Part shown: one piece after another, positions 22,561 through 35,600 of the stretch
Position numbering within the stretch: position 1 is the stretch's first letter
Layout of the letters: every line of letters begins with the position of its first letter
NCBI GenBank assembly: GCA_033977485.1
Contig: CM066988.1
Span: 71,043,169 to 71,107,168, forward strand
Reading direction: 5' to 3'
Source: Hydrangea macrophylla
Lineage: Eukaryota > Streptophyta > Magnoliopsida > Cornales > Hydrangeaceae
DNA length: 64,000 bases
The notes under the pieces: generated by a model
Databases searched by the model: none
Told to the model about the DNA's origin: nothing
What the model saw: the letters and a program-made list of their open reading frames with translations, nothing else
Translations under genes and position numbers: made by a program

Positions 22561-24926
22561 GTGTGTGTGTGTATTGTTGTGACCAAAAGCTAAATTCCCA
22601 AACACCCTTGCTTTAACCCCTACTAGTCTAATGTTGGCTCTTCAGTTATGTGGGAGTGTATATACGTATGTAATTGTGTGTGTGTATTTCTGCAGTCTTG
22701 ATAAATTGAGAAACAAATCCATTTGTTGAGTATTCAACAAAGAACTTGGTCCCCAAGTATAGCTAATTTTGAAACTTTAAAAGCTTAAAGTTTCATTTGG
22801 GTTTCTTGAATTAGCTCATCTTTCTCAACAATCTCTCTACTTTTAAACTCAGTGAGTATTTCTAACTCACTAAGAATGTTAATTATACTTGTTTGCTATG
22901 TATATGATTGTAATTTATAATCCTCCATTTCAAATTTTGTCCATGGAAGCTTGAGCTTCAAAATCAAGATTTTCAAAACTTAATCTAAATTCGTTTTCAG
23001 AGTTGAATATTAAAGATTATAGTATATAGAGTATATAGTTCAAGTTATAGAGCCTAATTTGTTCATACCACAAAGTATATTGAAAATGAAATTTTGTCAT
23101 CTATTAAAATTTCATAAAATGGGAGAGCTATAGATTGAATCATGTTAAATTGGTTTTGGATTCTTAATCCTTGTTGAAAAACAAAGAGAATCATATATTA
23201 TAAGGCCTAATTACTCCCGAAATTGAAAATGGGTCAAAATGGACCCTTAAAACTGAAACAGAGCAGTTTCTGCGAGGAAGAAGAAGCCTCAGTAAAAACT
23301 CGCGCCACGATCACGCGCGCGAAAATCGCGTGAGCGACCCCTCGCGCGAGCGGCCCGCGCGCACGATCCTTGCTTCCCCAGGCAGACATAAGAGTTTATA
23401 TATATGTAATGAAATTTAGGCAGGTCGCGCGAGCGAGGATCGCGCGAGAAAACTTTCGCGCGAGCGATCCTTGCGCGCGACCTTGGCTTTTTCAGGCAGA
23501 CAGAAAAGTTTATATATAAAATGAAAATTAGGCATATCGCGCGAGCGGACCGTGCGAGCGACCCGTCGCGCGAGCGATCCGTGCGCGCTACCCCTGGCAG
23601 TTTCCAGTCTTGCTTGTTTTGTGATAAGGGATTGTTTGGGATAAAATTTGTATACTGTTTGTGTACTGTTTGGGAAATTTACTAAAGCAGAATCCTTTTT
23701 GGTTATGTTTAAATGATCAAAACAATGAATTGCGACTTATCAATCCTCGTACGTACATTGTTCCTTTAATTCAGCGATTTACTTTGTGTTTAAGTTCATG
23801 TCATTCATGTGGGGTCAGTGGTACATGCATGTGGGTGTTAGTCAGTGTGGAAAAGAGTAATGGTCAGTGTGGAAAGAGTATGAGATTGAGATTGAGATTG
23901 CGGTTGTGGTTGTGGTTGAGATTGCGGTTGTGGTTGTGGTTGAGATTGCGGTGAGGGTATCTTTGAAATGCGACGGTGGTAAATTTGGACACTCCCTGTC
24001 GCCCATGGAAGCGTTAAAGTGTGTGAAGCCGAACTTGGACACTCCCTGGCACCCATGGTAGTGCTAAAGTGTGGCCTACGGACACTCCCTGATACTCGAG
24101 TCTGGATACTGAGTGAGGGGTTGCCCCGGTATTTGCATGGCGGTTAGGGTATTCAAAGTGTGAGGCATTGGACACTCCCTGGTACCCCGGACCAAAGTGT
24201 GAGGCAAACTGGACACTCCATAGCGCCCCATTGCTAAAGTGTGGCTATCTTAGTGTTTCAAAGATACCAGAGTGAGATAGTGGGTTGTCGTGTCTGTCGA
24301 GAGAAAAGAGTCGGCAAGATGAGTGTGGTGCATTGTCTCATCCACGAACATATGCCTTTATGAATGAACGACTTTTAATATATCCCGTGTTGTTTTATAA
24401 AATAAATTCTTTCTGTGGTCTAACGATTGATTTTACAAAATTGAAAATGGAAAAAGGTAAATGGGTATGTTTTACATTCAAAGTCATGTTTTTAATACTC
24501 ACCAGCTTCTTGAAGCTGACGACGTTGATGCGTCCTGGACATTCGTGTTCAGGCTTTTCAGGTTATGATCAGGAGGGATCGTATGACTATGCTAATTGAG
24601 AACGGCGGCTCTCGGATGAGAAAACTGTTTATTGATTATATGCTTTAAGTTATATGTTTTAAGTTTTAAATTGTTTGTTTTATGAGGATGACTGTAATAG
24701 ACTTTAAGTTGTTGTTTTGTTTCAAGGCGGTCTGTGCCTTAGTTGACCCCGTATCATAAGATGTAATAAGTTAGAAAAATTTTATAAGCCTTGATTGCTC
24801 TGCTCTGATTATTATGTTTGTTTGTTCGACGTTTGGGACGGAATCGATCCTTCAAATTGTCGCGACCTACGGGTCCGTAAAGGAAATTAAACGTTTTCCT
24901 TATTTATGCTACGTCGGGGCGTGACA
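22561..24926 (+). repeat. 3' LTR of the Tekay-like element, right part, with internal deletion
   Basis: Continues the 3' LTR after the CACTA target duplication TTT (22558-22560) and matches 2191-4679. At about 22772, after GCTAATTTTGA, roughly 120 bases present in the 5' LTR (about 2412-2534), including the probable TATA box at 2416, are replaced by about eight bases (AACTTTAA). It ends GTGACA at 24926 and is followed by the GTATA target duplication. Confidence 0.92.
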
Positions 24927-24931
24927 GTATA

Positions 24932-25989
24932 ACACCCGTAATTGTGTTATTACATTTCATTACATTGTCATGCATGATAATGTGGCGTGTTGTGCATTTT
25001 GGCACATGTTTGAGTGAGTTTTGACTCACGAGTCGATTTAGGTATCTGTGTTAGAGAATCCTCTGAGATTGTGGTTATTGAGGATTTGTTATTGTGACGT
25101 CTCTCCGAGTATGAGACGGTCACTGTGGAATACCTTAAATGTTTATCTGCAAATAAATGTTTACCTGTGTATTTCATTATCTGCATTGTTTTTAGTTTAG
25201 AATTTATTCATGTTGTTAGTTTTAGCATCCTGGTGAGGACGAATTAACACGCTATTAATTTGGTAGGCTAATTAGCAGCTTCAGAAAAGTCATATAAGAA
25301 TTTGCATTTTAGCAACCAAATGGAACTTAGACAGAAACTTTTATAATTTTGAGGTTTCACTTGTAAAGTTATGAATTAGCTGTGTGGAAAGTTTCAGAGA
25401 CTGTTTAGGAGTTTTGAAAATTTGCGGGGAGGTAAACACAATTTTCGGAAGTGTTGCCTATATATAGATAGAGATGACTTTAGATATTTCATCAAAACTT
25501 CTAACCTAAGTTTCAAGTGGAGGCCAAAGGGTGATTTAGTTGCTTAGAGCTTCTCGACGCCAAACGACACCCGTTCGTCCGCTGATTTGTCACCAAAATT
25601 CGTATTTAAACTTCTCGAGGTAAGGCCGTCGTTTCGGTACCTATTAGGCCATGTTTGGCTAAGTTTTCTGAAAAGTTATTTTTTAAATTTTTTTCATAAA
25701 AGTTGATATTTGGACTTTTGATCCATAGGAGTTATACTAGACGGACTTCTGCACGTTCTTTATGGACGGGTTTTCTTTGGATTGAATTATAGGAGCGTTA
25801 TTCGGAGGTGAGTGATTCAATTATGTTGTTGGAATGATTTCTTGACATGTATTTATGTTTGATATGAAAAGTATGTGTATTTTATAGATATATATTGTGT
25901 AGTTCATATTGGGCGATTATATTGATAAGTACGCCCAATGCACGGTGAAATGTTTTGATTACCGAGAGCATGGTGATATATATTTGATT
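24932..25989 (+). repeat. Left half of an older gypsy-type LTR, probably solo
   Basis: Reading across the Tekay insertion, the sequence starts TGTATAACACCCGTAATTG (TGTATA at 1745-1750, then ACACCC at 24932), a typical plant gypsy LTR start. A probable TATA box (CCTATATATAGATAG) is at 25447-25461. It is cut at 25990 by the Tat-like element and appears to resume at 48876. No internal region or second copy of this LTR is in the window, so it looks like a solo LTR. Confidence 0.5.
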
Positions 25990-26284
25990 TGTAGACACCA
26001 TTTTGTCGGCTACCATATTTAGGAGACCCATAGCTTGGTGGTTCACAATGATCGAAACGACTCAAAAAGGACTCTTGGAAGTTAATTCTATCTCTCGAAA
26101 TGCTGAAAAAGTAGTACAAATGACCAAAATGCCTTTGAAAGCCCAAACACTCCCAAATTTGGACCGAAAGTTCTGGAAACATGCTATGTCGTAAGGAAAG
26201 TCATAAAATGAGTTTTTAAGCCAAATCTGATTAAATTGTCAGCTCCCAGAGACCCTCAAAAGTCCCGAAAGTTCCCGAAAAGTC

Positions 26285-26510
26285 TCCGTTGACCGGTTTG
26301 ACCGAAGTTTGACCAGATTTGACCAAGGTTTGACCAAAATCATCCAAATTCGCCAAAAAGTTCCGAGATCATTCTAGATCATGAGAAAAGTATTAAAATG
26401 AGTTTAAAAAGAAAATCGGACTAAAACGTCAGCTCTTGGGAGCTCCCAGAGGTTCCCAGAACTTCCTAGAAATCGCAGTTTGACCGATTTGACCTAAAAG
26501 TTGACATTGA
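26285..26510 (+). promoter_or_regulatory. Cluster of TTGACC (W-box-like) words in the Tat LTR
   Basis: Between 26288 and 26340 five TTGACC words occur at 10-14 base spacing (GTTGACCGGTTTGACCGAAG and onward), and three more TTGAC words lie at 26478-26505. TTGACC/T is the known core bound by WRKY transcription factors. In the 3' LTR some copies have decayed (TTGACAG, TTGGACC, TTGAACA). The position, about 750 bases before the TATA box, fits an upstream enhancer. Binding is inferred. Confidence 0.5.
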
Positions 26511-27067
26511 AATTAGAGTGTCGTATCATTTTTCAAACATTTTTCATGGATACTAGCATTCAATAGCTTTCCAATGGTATATCACACATATTTTCTAGAT
26601 TTAAAACGAATTTATTATGAATTTCCGAAGGTGGAAAAGGCGATCAAATCGGCTTTTATCGCGAATACCGCAAAACATTTTAAAGTGACCTATCTCCGAA
26701 CTATTTTTTATGTGAATTAGATTCCATTACCTTTCCAATGGTATATCACAACCTCAGTTTGGAGTTTATACGCATTTTCTGTGAATTTCGGACGAAATAG
26801 GGCCTTTTTACGAATACCGGAACCTCTGGGGGCCTAACTAGCATTATCTGGACAAAGGATGGGTAGTGTCGCCGCGGCACTGGCCCACTGCCGCCGTGGC
26901 ATAGGCCCAGTGACGCCGGGCATTCTCCCCCAGAACAGTTCATTTTTGTAAATTGTTTTGGGGTCCATTTTGATTAATTAGAAACCAAAACGACGTAGTT
27001 CCTTGTTCACAGACATTTTGAGCCAATGGGAGCACTCTTTAAATCCCAACACCACCCCAAATTGCCC

Positions 27068-27075
27068 TATATAAA
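27068..27075 (+). promoter_or_regulatory. TATA box of the Tat-like LTR
   Basis: TATATAAA in GCCCTATATAAACTCCCATT, preserved at 46678 in the other LTR. A transcription start near 27100 is inferred from the spacing. Confidence 0.6.
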
Positions 27076-29231
27076 CTCCCATTCACCTCTCATTTAGGGG
27101 TGGCAAATACAAAGCTTAGAGAAGTTATAGAGAGAAAAGTTGTAGAAGATAAGGATAGGAGAGTGAAAGTGAGATTCTTCCTTTGATTTTCAACTAAAAA
27201 GTGAGTTCTAAACTTTGTTTTCTACTTCATTACTCCCATTTACTTCACATTCAATACACCCAACCACAATTTTAGTGAGCATTTGTGAGATAGGATGCTT
27301 CTTCCATGTCTAAAGTCACCATATATGAGTGAAACACCAAGCTACAAGTCCAAAATCATCATGAATATCATCTATTGATTACTTACATGCTTATTTACAT
27401 ATTATGCTTATCCCTCCTTAACCCCATTTCTTTTTTATTTTCTTTATTTACTTACTAGTCTATCATCATCTAGATGATGACATGAAGTTTGATGTGAGTG
27501 AATCCTTATGGATAGTAGCTCTTGACCTCAAAAACATATTTGATAGATGATGATTTCAACTTCAATACATTCCTACGTATTCTTGAAGTTGTTCAACAAT
27601 CTTGGAGGTTCTTGATATGGGTTCAAATGTTGATATTTTAAGTGGTCATGATCTCCATTTAAGTGTTGAACATATGCTTTTAAAACCTCTATTTCAAAAC
27701 CCCTGTTAAACCCCTCATTTTGATTTCAAAGAATAAAACTCTAATTCTTCCCAAAATCTTCAAAACAGTGAACAATCTGAGTTCAAAGATTTCTCTAGGA
27801 CTCAATACTCAAGATATTAATATGAGACAACTTGAAAAGTCTTCTTAACTCATTAAATAACACCCATGATTTTTGGTTTGACTTGGAAATACTTGAAAAT
27901 GGTCCATTTGGACCCAAACATTCTCTCCAGATATTATGTTTTTGCTGTCACAGCAGCTTAGTTGACTTTCAACTTGTTTTACAGAAATCTTTTCCAAAAG
28001 GAGTGGTCCCAACTCATTTTTTTCTTGAACTTCAGTGTCTTAGGAAACTCTTTGTATAATATGGGCCTTTATATCTTTTGTTTTCATTCTCTAAGATTTT
28101 TCAACATTTCAGTTGGCAATATGGACTCTGTTTCTGAGTAACCTCTATTGTTTATCTGATTTCTCTCAATCTGTAATAGTTATTGAAGATTGGCTTTTTG
28201 GTATGTGTTCTAGACACAATAAGGATGATCTCCATAAAAAATGAAGCATTAAAAACATTTCTAGCCGCACTTTTCAATTTCCACAAAATCAACTCACTGT
28301 TCTGTCCACTACTCACATCAAGTATACTTTTACTTCCATCCTTTGATTTGATGCTTACATACACTCCAAATTTGTTCATATCTTAGGAAGTAGTCCATTC
28401 TACATTTGTACATAGCCCATGATGATTTCCTCCATGCATTCATTCATCTTTTTAGACTTCTAAGTCACTTTAGAAAGTCCATGTACACAAACACACAACA
28501 ACCTTTGCACATTCTAGGATCATACATTGCATTCATGCAAGATTTGGGCTTTTGTGACTCCTAATCTAAGAAGATTATAAGGAATGAACTAGATCACATA
28601 GTCATGCTCCCCCTCTATCTAATTTTTCTTTCTCATCCATCCTCGTGATTGAGAAATCTTCTTTTCTCAAAGATTAACATGCATCATTCTAGCTTGCTAA
28701 GTATATTTTGATTTATTCGATTATTTGTTTCAAGAACAATCAATGTCCCCTCCTGGAAAACTTGATTACTTGATATGTGATTAGATGATTTTTCCTAGGT
28801 TTGTTTGTGTGATCTTTCACCTTTGCATTGTGTGATATTTGACTTAGATCTTATGAATGATATCTTATCTTTTGATCTGCCATTTTAAAATTCTTGTGTG
28901 ACGTAATATACTATCATAGTATTAATTGTCGAACCAAACATAGTACAAGATGATTATTTGGATGCTAATTGAGGCCCGTCGAGAGATAGGGCAAGTTAAG
29001 AGTGTTTTAGTCGTGACAAAGGCTCATTCCTCTCTCATACCAAAACCCTGAGCCAAGCTCTTTGGTTATGAAGGACCGGTGCCCTTTATCCGTTTGGATG
29101 AGTCAAATTGGGTTTCTTAGTCCCCTAAAGACCAAGTGGCGACTCTGTATCTATTTTCAACAGACCTTTTCCTTTTTTTTTCAAAATAATTTCAAAACAA
29201 ACAAGAGGTGGGATTCCGCATGTCCACAATC

Positions 29232-29249
29232 TGGCGACTCTGCTGGGGA
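29232..29249 (+). other. Primer-binding site of the Tat-like element
   Basis: TGGCGACTCTGCTGGGGA three bases after the LTR end. This site is known from Tat/Ogre elements, where it is assigned to arginine tRNA. Confidence 0.85.
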
Positions 29250-29875
29250 AATTTATTTTCAAAACAAAATAATACAGAGGTTTGACTCATAAGAAGCATC
29301 CTTAAAATCATCGTTTTACTGTTGGTTCACTGCATTGCACTCTGCATTTTTCCCTTTCGACTGTGTCTGAAACGCGGCGCTGACATTGTTCAGGTCTTGC
29401 TGTGCCAGGGCATAAGTCACCGTTGATACTGTACCTTCCAAGGTTTATCAAAAAGAGTAAACACTTCCGTACTGTCTCTCTAACGGTATATTGGAACTCT
29501 AGTCAACAGACCCTCTTTGACTAAACCCAGCCTTTGCATATAGATTCCTGTACAACCTTTCATAGGACTATTCAGTTATCTTTTCAGATAGGACAATGTG
29601 ATATAACTGTTGTATGCCCTGACGGGATTACCTGCGCGGTGTAGAAGCTTATGTGGCATGAGGCAGAATCTCTTTCTTATGATTCTCAAGGCAATCACTC
29701 ATATGTGATCACATTGAGTTGACCTGCTTAGGCACCATGACAAGGATGTCTGCTCCATGCTCATAAAAGATATACACCGTAAACCTTGTTTATCGGTACT
29801 AAAACATAGGAGTATGAAAACTTGCTAGATAGTATGATCATCGTCATCGCATGCTCCTGTCATATACACCTGTTT
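29250..29875. other. 5' leader of the Tat-like element, no gene seen
   Basis: Untranslated leader before the 42-base array. No coding signal that I can support. Confidence 0.4.
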
Positions 29876-30272
29876 CCCCTAGAAACTCTGTCCAGATATC
29901 CCACATATAACCTGTTTCTCCCAAAAACTCTGTCCAGATATCCCAGATGTAACCTGTTTCTCCTAGAAATTCTGTCCAGATATCCCAGATATAATATGTT
30001 TCTCCCAGAAACTCTATCCAGATATCCCAGATATAACCTGTTTCTCCCAGAAACTCTGTCCAGAAATCCCATATATAACATGTTTCTCCCAGAAACTCTG
30101 TCCAGATATCCCAAGTATAACCTGTTTATCCCAAAAACAGTCCAGATATCCCAGATATAACATGTTTCTCCCAAAAACTTTGTCCAAATATCCCAGATAT
30201 AACCTGTTTCTCCCAGAACTCTGTCCAGATATCCCAGATATAACCTGTTTCTCCCAGAAACTCTATCCAGAC
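29876..30272 (+). repeat. About nine tandem copies of a 42-bp unit upstream of gag
   Basis: The unit is roughly CTGTTTCTCCCAGAAACTCT, then GTCCAGATATCCCAGATATA and AC. Each copy carries the inverted pair TTTCTCCCAGAAA and the palindrome-like GATATCC. Because 42 is a multiple of three, frames stay open on both strands (112 and 139 codons), giving a 14-residue repeat such as LYLGYLDRVSGRN. I take this as non-coding. Confidence 0.85.
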
Positions 30273-30676
30273 TTCCCAAATTGACTTGGAAACCCCTATT
30301 AACCCCTGGTGATCATACTGAAAGAAAAGGTTAGCACACTCTGTATGGATAAGACCTTACTTGCTTAATTGATATCTGCTAGAAGTAGGAACATCATATA
30401 GATTAGGGCTTGCATCCGCATGCTTGTCACATTTGCATGCATCGTTCCTGTCAGTCTGCACGCACTGTCTCAATCAGTCTGTACACCAATCAATCCACGT
30501 TTGTTAATGTTACTGTCATTGTCCGTCTATAGTCATCACTATCAGAATCTGATACAAATCCTCCCAAATTTGTAGGGCCACTATAGATTCTTAAAGTCAG
30601 CAACTGAGATCTTCATCCTGGGTCAGAAAATTCAGATAATCGTTTGGTCAGAATCAGCCCAACAAGTTATTTCAAC

Positions 30677-32631
30677 ATGAATTAAGAAGAGTTGGAAAAA
30701 AAGGTCACTGAGTTGGGAGCCACCTTAAGCCAGCAGTTCGACAGCCTGGCCCAAGTCTTGAGGTTTATGGAAGAATTGAAACAACAGTAGCCGCAATATC
30801 CACCTGGGTTCCCGCCACCACCAGGTTTCGTGCCACCTCCACCGCCAGGGTTTGTACCACCTCCTGAGAATAATGGGGAAGAAGATTAGTTTTAAGGAGT
30901 CCTACTGCCTGCATACGAGAAGAAGTTTCAGGAGAAAATGGACAAAGTTGACAAGCTAGAAAGCGTATTGAGGAAAAGCAAAGGGGTTAATGACTACATG
31001 CTAGACCTGGAGGGGCTCTTCGAACCTGTTAAGCTAAAACTGCCAGAAAACTTCAAGATGCCTGCCATTGATCATTTTGATGGAACTGGAAATCCGAAAA
31101 GTCATGTGAAGCTGTGCATGAGCATCTTCCAGTCAATGGGCTGCACTCATGAGCACATTGCGATGATGTTCCTGCATACTCTCGCAAAGTCTACACTGTC
31201 ATGGTTCCTTACCTTGGAAGCTTCTAAAACTCGGGCATGGGAAGACATCGTTCGGGTATTCGTTGATCACTATTCCTACAATCAAGAGTTGGATGTCACA
31301 ATCAGGGATTTGGAAACTACTCGGCAAAACAACAATGAATCCTTCGCCCCTTTCTTAGGCAGATGGAGAAATAAAGTGGCTCAAATGACTCACCGACCGG
31401 TTGAGAAGGAACATGTGAGGATGTTGATCCGAAATTTACAGCCGCTCTATCATGAGAAATTGTTATATCAATCCATCTCCACCTTTGAGGAGTTGTTTCA
31501 AGTTGGGACTCGAATTGAAGATGCTATCAGGGAAGGAAAGATTAAGAATGAAGAGCCCCCAAGTCAGCCGAAAAGGCCTAATTACTCCCGCAACACTCCG
31601 GATGTCAATTCTCTTAGCAGTCAACCTATGGCATACCCTCCTAGGCCATACCAACCCTTCAACCAAGCAAATTCCTCCAATCGCCCTTTCCAAAAAAAGC
31701 CTCCTCGCAATTTCGCCAAGCTAGAAATCTCACTTTTCTCAGCCTTAGACCGCTTCCTCAAAAGGGCCACCTCCAACTCCTTCAGCCTCAAAACACCCCG
31801 CTACCCCCCTTCCTCAATTGTGATATGTCTACAAGATGCACCTACCACCAAGCCCCTGGCCACCACATCAATGATTGCATACGCCTTTGCCATGATATCC
31901 AAGATCTCATTGACCAGAATATCATTGAGCCCCCTCCCAAGCAGCCTCATATCACCCAAACCCTACTGAACCACCAAAATATAAGCCTCATTGAATATGA
32001 CCCCACTACTTTCAATCCTTCTACCCTCATAATCCCCATAGGACTTTCCTTGGCCCGCATTGACATCCCGGATTCTACAGAAGTCCATCTGATTGAAGGA
32101 GAAGATGATGGGTGGCAGCAGCAGTTAGATGATGAACAAGATTTGTTCTTCCTGGAAGAACATGATCTAGGGGCAGTAGATCTCAAATGGTACGATCCTA
32201 ACAAAGAAAGCGATGCCTCCATATGGGATGAGTCAGAAAAACTGTTTATGAGAATAGATTGCGAGTGGTTCAAAGAAGATGGGACTGTGGAAGGACCTAG
32301 TCCTGCCGAGATTGATCATCTGACTAGGTCGGGTCATCATTATCAGCCTCCACAACCGGTCACAAAAACCATGGAGAAAGGGCTAGTCAAGGATAAGGAG
32401 AAAGGAAAAATGGATGAGGTCATCGAAGAGAACAACGAATTGATAAAGCAGTTGAAGAAAACTCAGGCACATCTCTTGATGTGGGACATCATGGTAACAT
32501 CTTATAGGCACAGACAAGCTGTGTTGAATGCCTTAGCTGGAATTGAGGTCCTCATTGACGCGGCACCAGAAGATATGGTGGCCTTCTTAAGCACACTTTC
32601 CCCTGATCCAAGTCATCATCTTCTCCGATGA
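30677..32631 (+). pseudogene. Gag of the Tat-like element, frameshifted
   Basis: The frame starts at ATG 30677 with stops at 30683, near 30788 and near 30886, in a Pro-rich N-terminal part. It is open from MDKVDKLESVLRKSKG (30938) through the conserved gag core (FDGTGNPKSHVKLC ... LGRWRNKVAQM ... LLYQSISTFEELFQVGTRIE). A frameshift near 31755 moves it to the next frame, which carries STRCTYHQAPGHHINDC, a zinc-knuckle variant of the form C-x2-H-x4-H-x4-C, as known for Tat-group gag, then an acidic region to 32631. Gag forms the virus-like particle and binds RNA. A second shift near 32610 leads into pol. Confidence 0.82.
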
Positions 32632-35600
32632 GGATTTGCCACCGGAAGGATCTGCACATAACAAATCTCTGTACATCACAATCGGATATAAGGGATAGCA
32701 GGTGCCATTTTGTCTGGTCGATACAGGCTCTGCCTTAAATGTTTGTGCTCTAAGAACTGCCACTGCCTTAGGGGTCAACATCCTTGACATCACACTAACT
32801 ATGCAATACGTGAGAGCCTACTATAATACCAAGAGAAATGTGATGGGGTCTGTTTTACTCCAAATCCGAGTAGGATCTTTGGTTAGCACTGAAATCTTTC
32901 AAGTTATGGACATACCTGCCTTGTTCAATTTATTGATTAGGAGGCCCTAGCTGCATGTCAACAAAGCGGTGTCATCCACTGTGCACCAAATGATCAAATA
33001 CATTCATGAGAAAGAGGTAAAAATCATCCTTGGCAACAGTTGGGGAAATAAGGCCTTCCCATGTTACACTCCTGTCTTTGAAATCCAAATACGTGAACTA
33101 AAAGAAGGAGAAATCGGAGGATTCTTCATGGAAAAGATCCATATGGTTAGTGATGACGACATGTTCCCAGAGGTCCACTCCGCGGTGATCAATATCGTCC
33201 GCAAAATGAACTACTTTCCTGGAATGGGATTGAGCCGATGCCAATAAGGGATTCGTGAGTTCCCTCAGATCAAAGGACAGAAAGGCACTTTCGGATTGGG
33301 GTGCCCACCGAAGAAGACATCGAGCTACAAAAGCGATCGAAGAAGAGAGTTAGGAGTCTCCCACTGTACCGCAAGACCTTGAATGGGTAATTCATCAAAG
33401 AAGGGGATGACTTTCCCTACTTTGGGTTTCCTGAACCTTGGATCCATCAGACCATCGAAAAAAGGCACCCTGGGCTTGAAATCTTCGCTGACTGCGAAAG
33501 GCCCCCCTATCACAATCCGTTCTATCCGAAAGAAGTTGCGAAAACCCCAGAGGAAGACTGGTTGAAGTATCTAGACACTGAGGCTATCGAGAAGATGTGG
33601 GAAGTGTTCGCTGAAGAGAAAGAAGGAAAGAGGGCCAAGAATCGAGATGATCAGATCATGCCAACTGAGGAGGGTTTGAACAACCAGGCTGTAGAGTCAT
33701 TTGTCTATGTCTCCCTATCCCCTATTCCCCTGGAGTCTGTACTTCCTATTATCGAGTCTGTACCAAAATCGACCACTGTGGGCCCATCGCTGTCTGATGT
33801 AATCACTCCACCTATCATGAATGAAATGAAAAACGATTCTGCTTACTCCTTTATGTCTAATACTTATGAATGCACAGATCCCTCTGAGGATCTCGCAATC
33901 GAACTTAAGCAACTAATTGAAAAACCACTTGCTTATGAAATATTCGAAGATACTTTACCAATTAACCTAGGTAAAAAAGATAATCCACAAATTGTGCAAA
34001 TTGGCTCGACACTTAATAAAGAAGAAAAAGAAAAATTGACTTTCTTGCTAAAAGAATTCAAAGATGTTTTCGCTTGGCCTTATGAGGATATGCCTGGGGT
34101 CGATCTCGACATTGTCTAACATCGTATTCCCCTCCTCCCCAATTCTAAACCTGTCAAGCAAAAACTGAGGTGCATGAGACTGGAATGGGTGCTGAAGGTC
34201 AAGGAAGAGGTAGAAAAATAGTTTAAGGCAGGGTTCATCATTGTTACAGAGTATCCGTAATAGGTTGCCAACATCGTGCTAGTCCCCAAGAAGGACGGAA
34301 AAGTTTGTGTGTGTGTCAACTTCCGTGATCTAAACAAAGCCAGCCCAAAGGATGACTTCCCGCTTCGCCACATCGATGTCTTGGTAGACAACACCACAGG
34401 ACATGAGCTACTGTCATTCATAGATGGCTTTTCAGGGTACAATCAGATTCTAATGGCACCAGAAGATTAGGAAAAGACGACATTTACCACACCTTGGGGG
34501 ACCTACTGTTATAGGGTGATGACTTTCGGACTCAAGAACGCTGGAGCAACCTACCAAAGAGCTGCCACCACTCTGCTGCATGACATGATTCACAAAGACG
34601 TGGAGGTATATGTAGATGACATGATCGTGAAATCCAAGGATAGAAAAGGGCACTTGGTGGCATTGGAGAAGTTTTTCGAAAGATTGCGCAGGTACAAGAT
34701 GAGGCTGAATCCGAAGAAATGCACTTTGGTGTGACCTCTGGGAAGCTCCTATGTTTTGCTCATTACACAAAGAGGGATAGAGGTCGATCCCTCCAAAATC
34801 AAGGCAATTCTAGAAATGGTGCCGCCATAGAATGAGAAAGAAGTGAGAGGATTCCTCAGAAGGATCCAATTCATCAGCCGCTTTATTTCCAAGCTCATAA
34901 CTACATGTGATCCCTTGTTCTGGTTACTGAGGAAAGGAGAAAAGTTCTAATGGGATGACCAATGCCAAGCTGTATTTGATAAAATAAAAGCCTACTTCAA
35001 AAATCACCCGTCCTTTCACCACTCACTCCTCACAAGCCCTTATTTCTGTACGTATCTGTCTCCGAAAATGCCATGGGGTGTATGTTGGCCTAAGAAGGGA
35101 AAGAAGCCTACTCTAAAAAATCCATATATTACCTTAGCAAGAGGATGACTGGGTATGAGCTTAATTACTCTACCCTTGAAAAAACATGTTGGACCTTAGT
35201 CTGGTGCACCCGCCGATTAAGGCACTACATGCTGGCCTTTTCAATTGAGCTCATATCCTGCATGGATCCTCTAAAATACCTCCTCGAAAAACCCGCCCTG
35301 ACCAGTCGTATATCTCGTTGGCTACTCCTACTATCTGAATTTGATATCAAGTATGTGATAAGCAACTCGATAAAAGGGAGAACTATAGCTGAGCATCTTG
35401 CGGAACACGCTATTGATTCCAAAGAAAATGGAGACTTCCCGTTCTCAGATGAGAATATCATGGAAATCAAAGAAGAACAGTGGAAGTTGTACTTTGATGG
35501 GGCAACCAACATGAAAGGATACGGAGTAGGTATAATCCTGGTGTCGTAAAATGGGGACCACACCCCACTGGCAGTCAAGCTCAATTATAACGCCACCAAC

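Larger units (their letters stand above)
1751..24926 (+). mobile_element. Ty3/gypsy LTR retrotransposon, Tekay/Del-like, with nested CACTA
   Basis: A complete element bounded by a perfect five-base target duplication GTATA (1746-1750 and 24927-24931). Both LTRs begin TGTAATAACC and end GGGGCGTGACA. Internal parts in order are a primer-binding site complementary to initiator methionine tRNA, an extra ORF, a single-frame gag-pol, and a polypurine tract. The integrase is followed by a chromodomain-like C-terminus ending PELFQD; together with the LTRs of nearly 3 kb this fits the Tekay/Del group of chromoviruses. Without the 11.8-kb CACTA insertion in the 3' LTR it would be about 11.3 kb. Three nonsense codons in gag-pol make this copy non-autonomous. 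It inserted six bases inside the start of another LTR. Confidence 0.92.
25990..29228 (+). repeat. 5' LTR of the Tat-like element (3239 bp)
   Basis: Matches 45641-48875 with several percent divergence and small indels; for example about 34 bases near 26105 are absent from the 3' copy. It contains a cluster of TTTGACC words (26285-26510), a GCCGCGGCAC-type palindrome cluster (26868-26925), and a TATA box at 27068. Confidence 0.93.

Noticed and set aside
29822..30279. Repeat-rich ORFs of 112 and 139 codons on opposite strands
   Set aside because: They arise from a 42-base tandem repeat lacking stops; no start context, no known product, and both strands are open.
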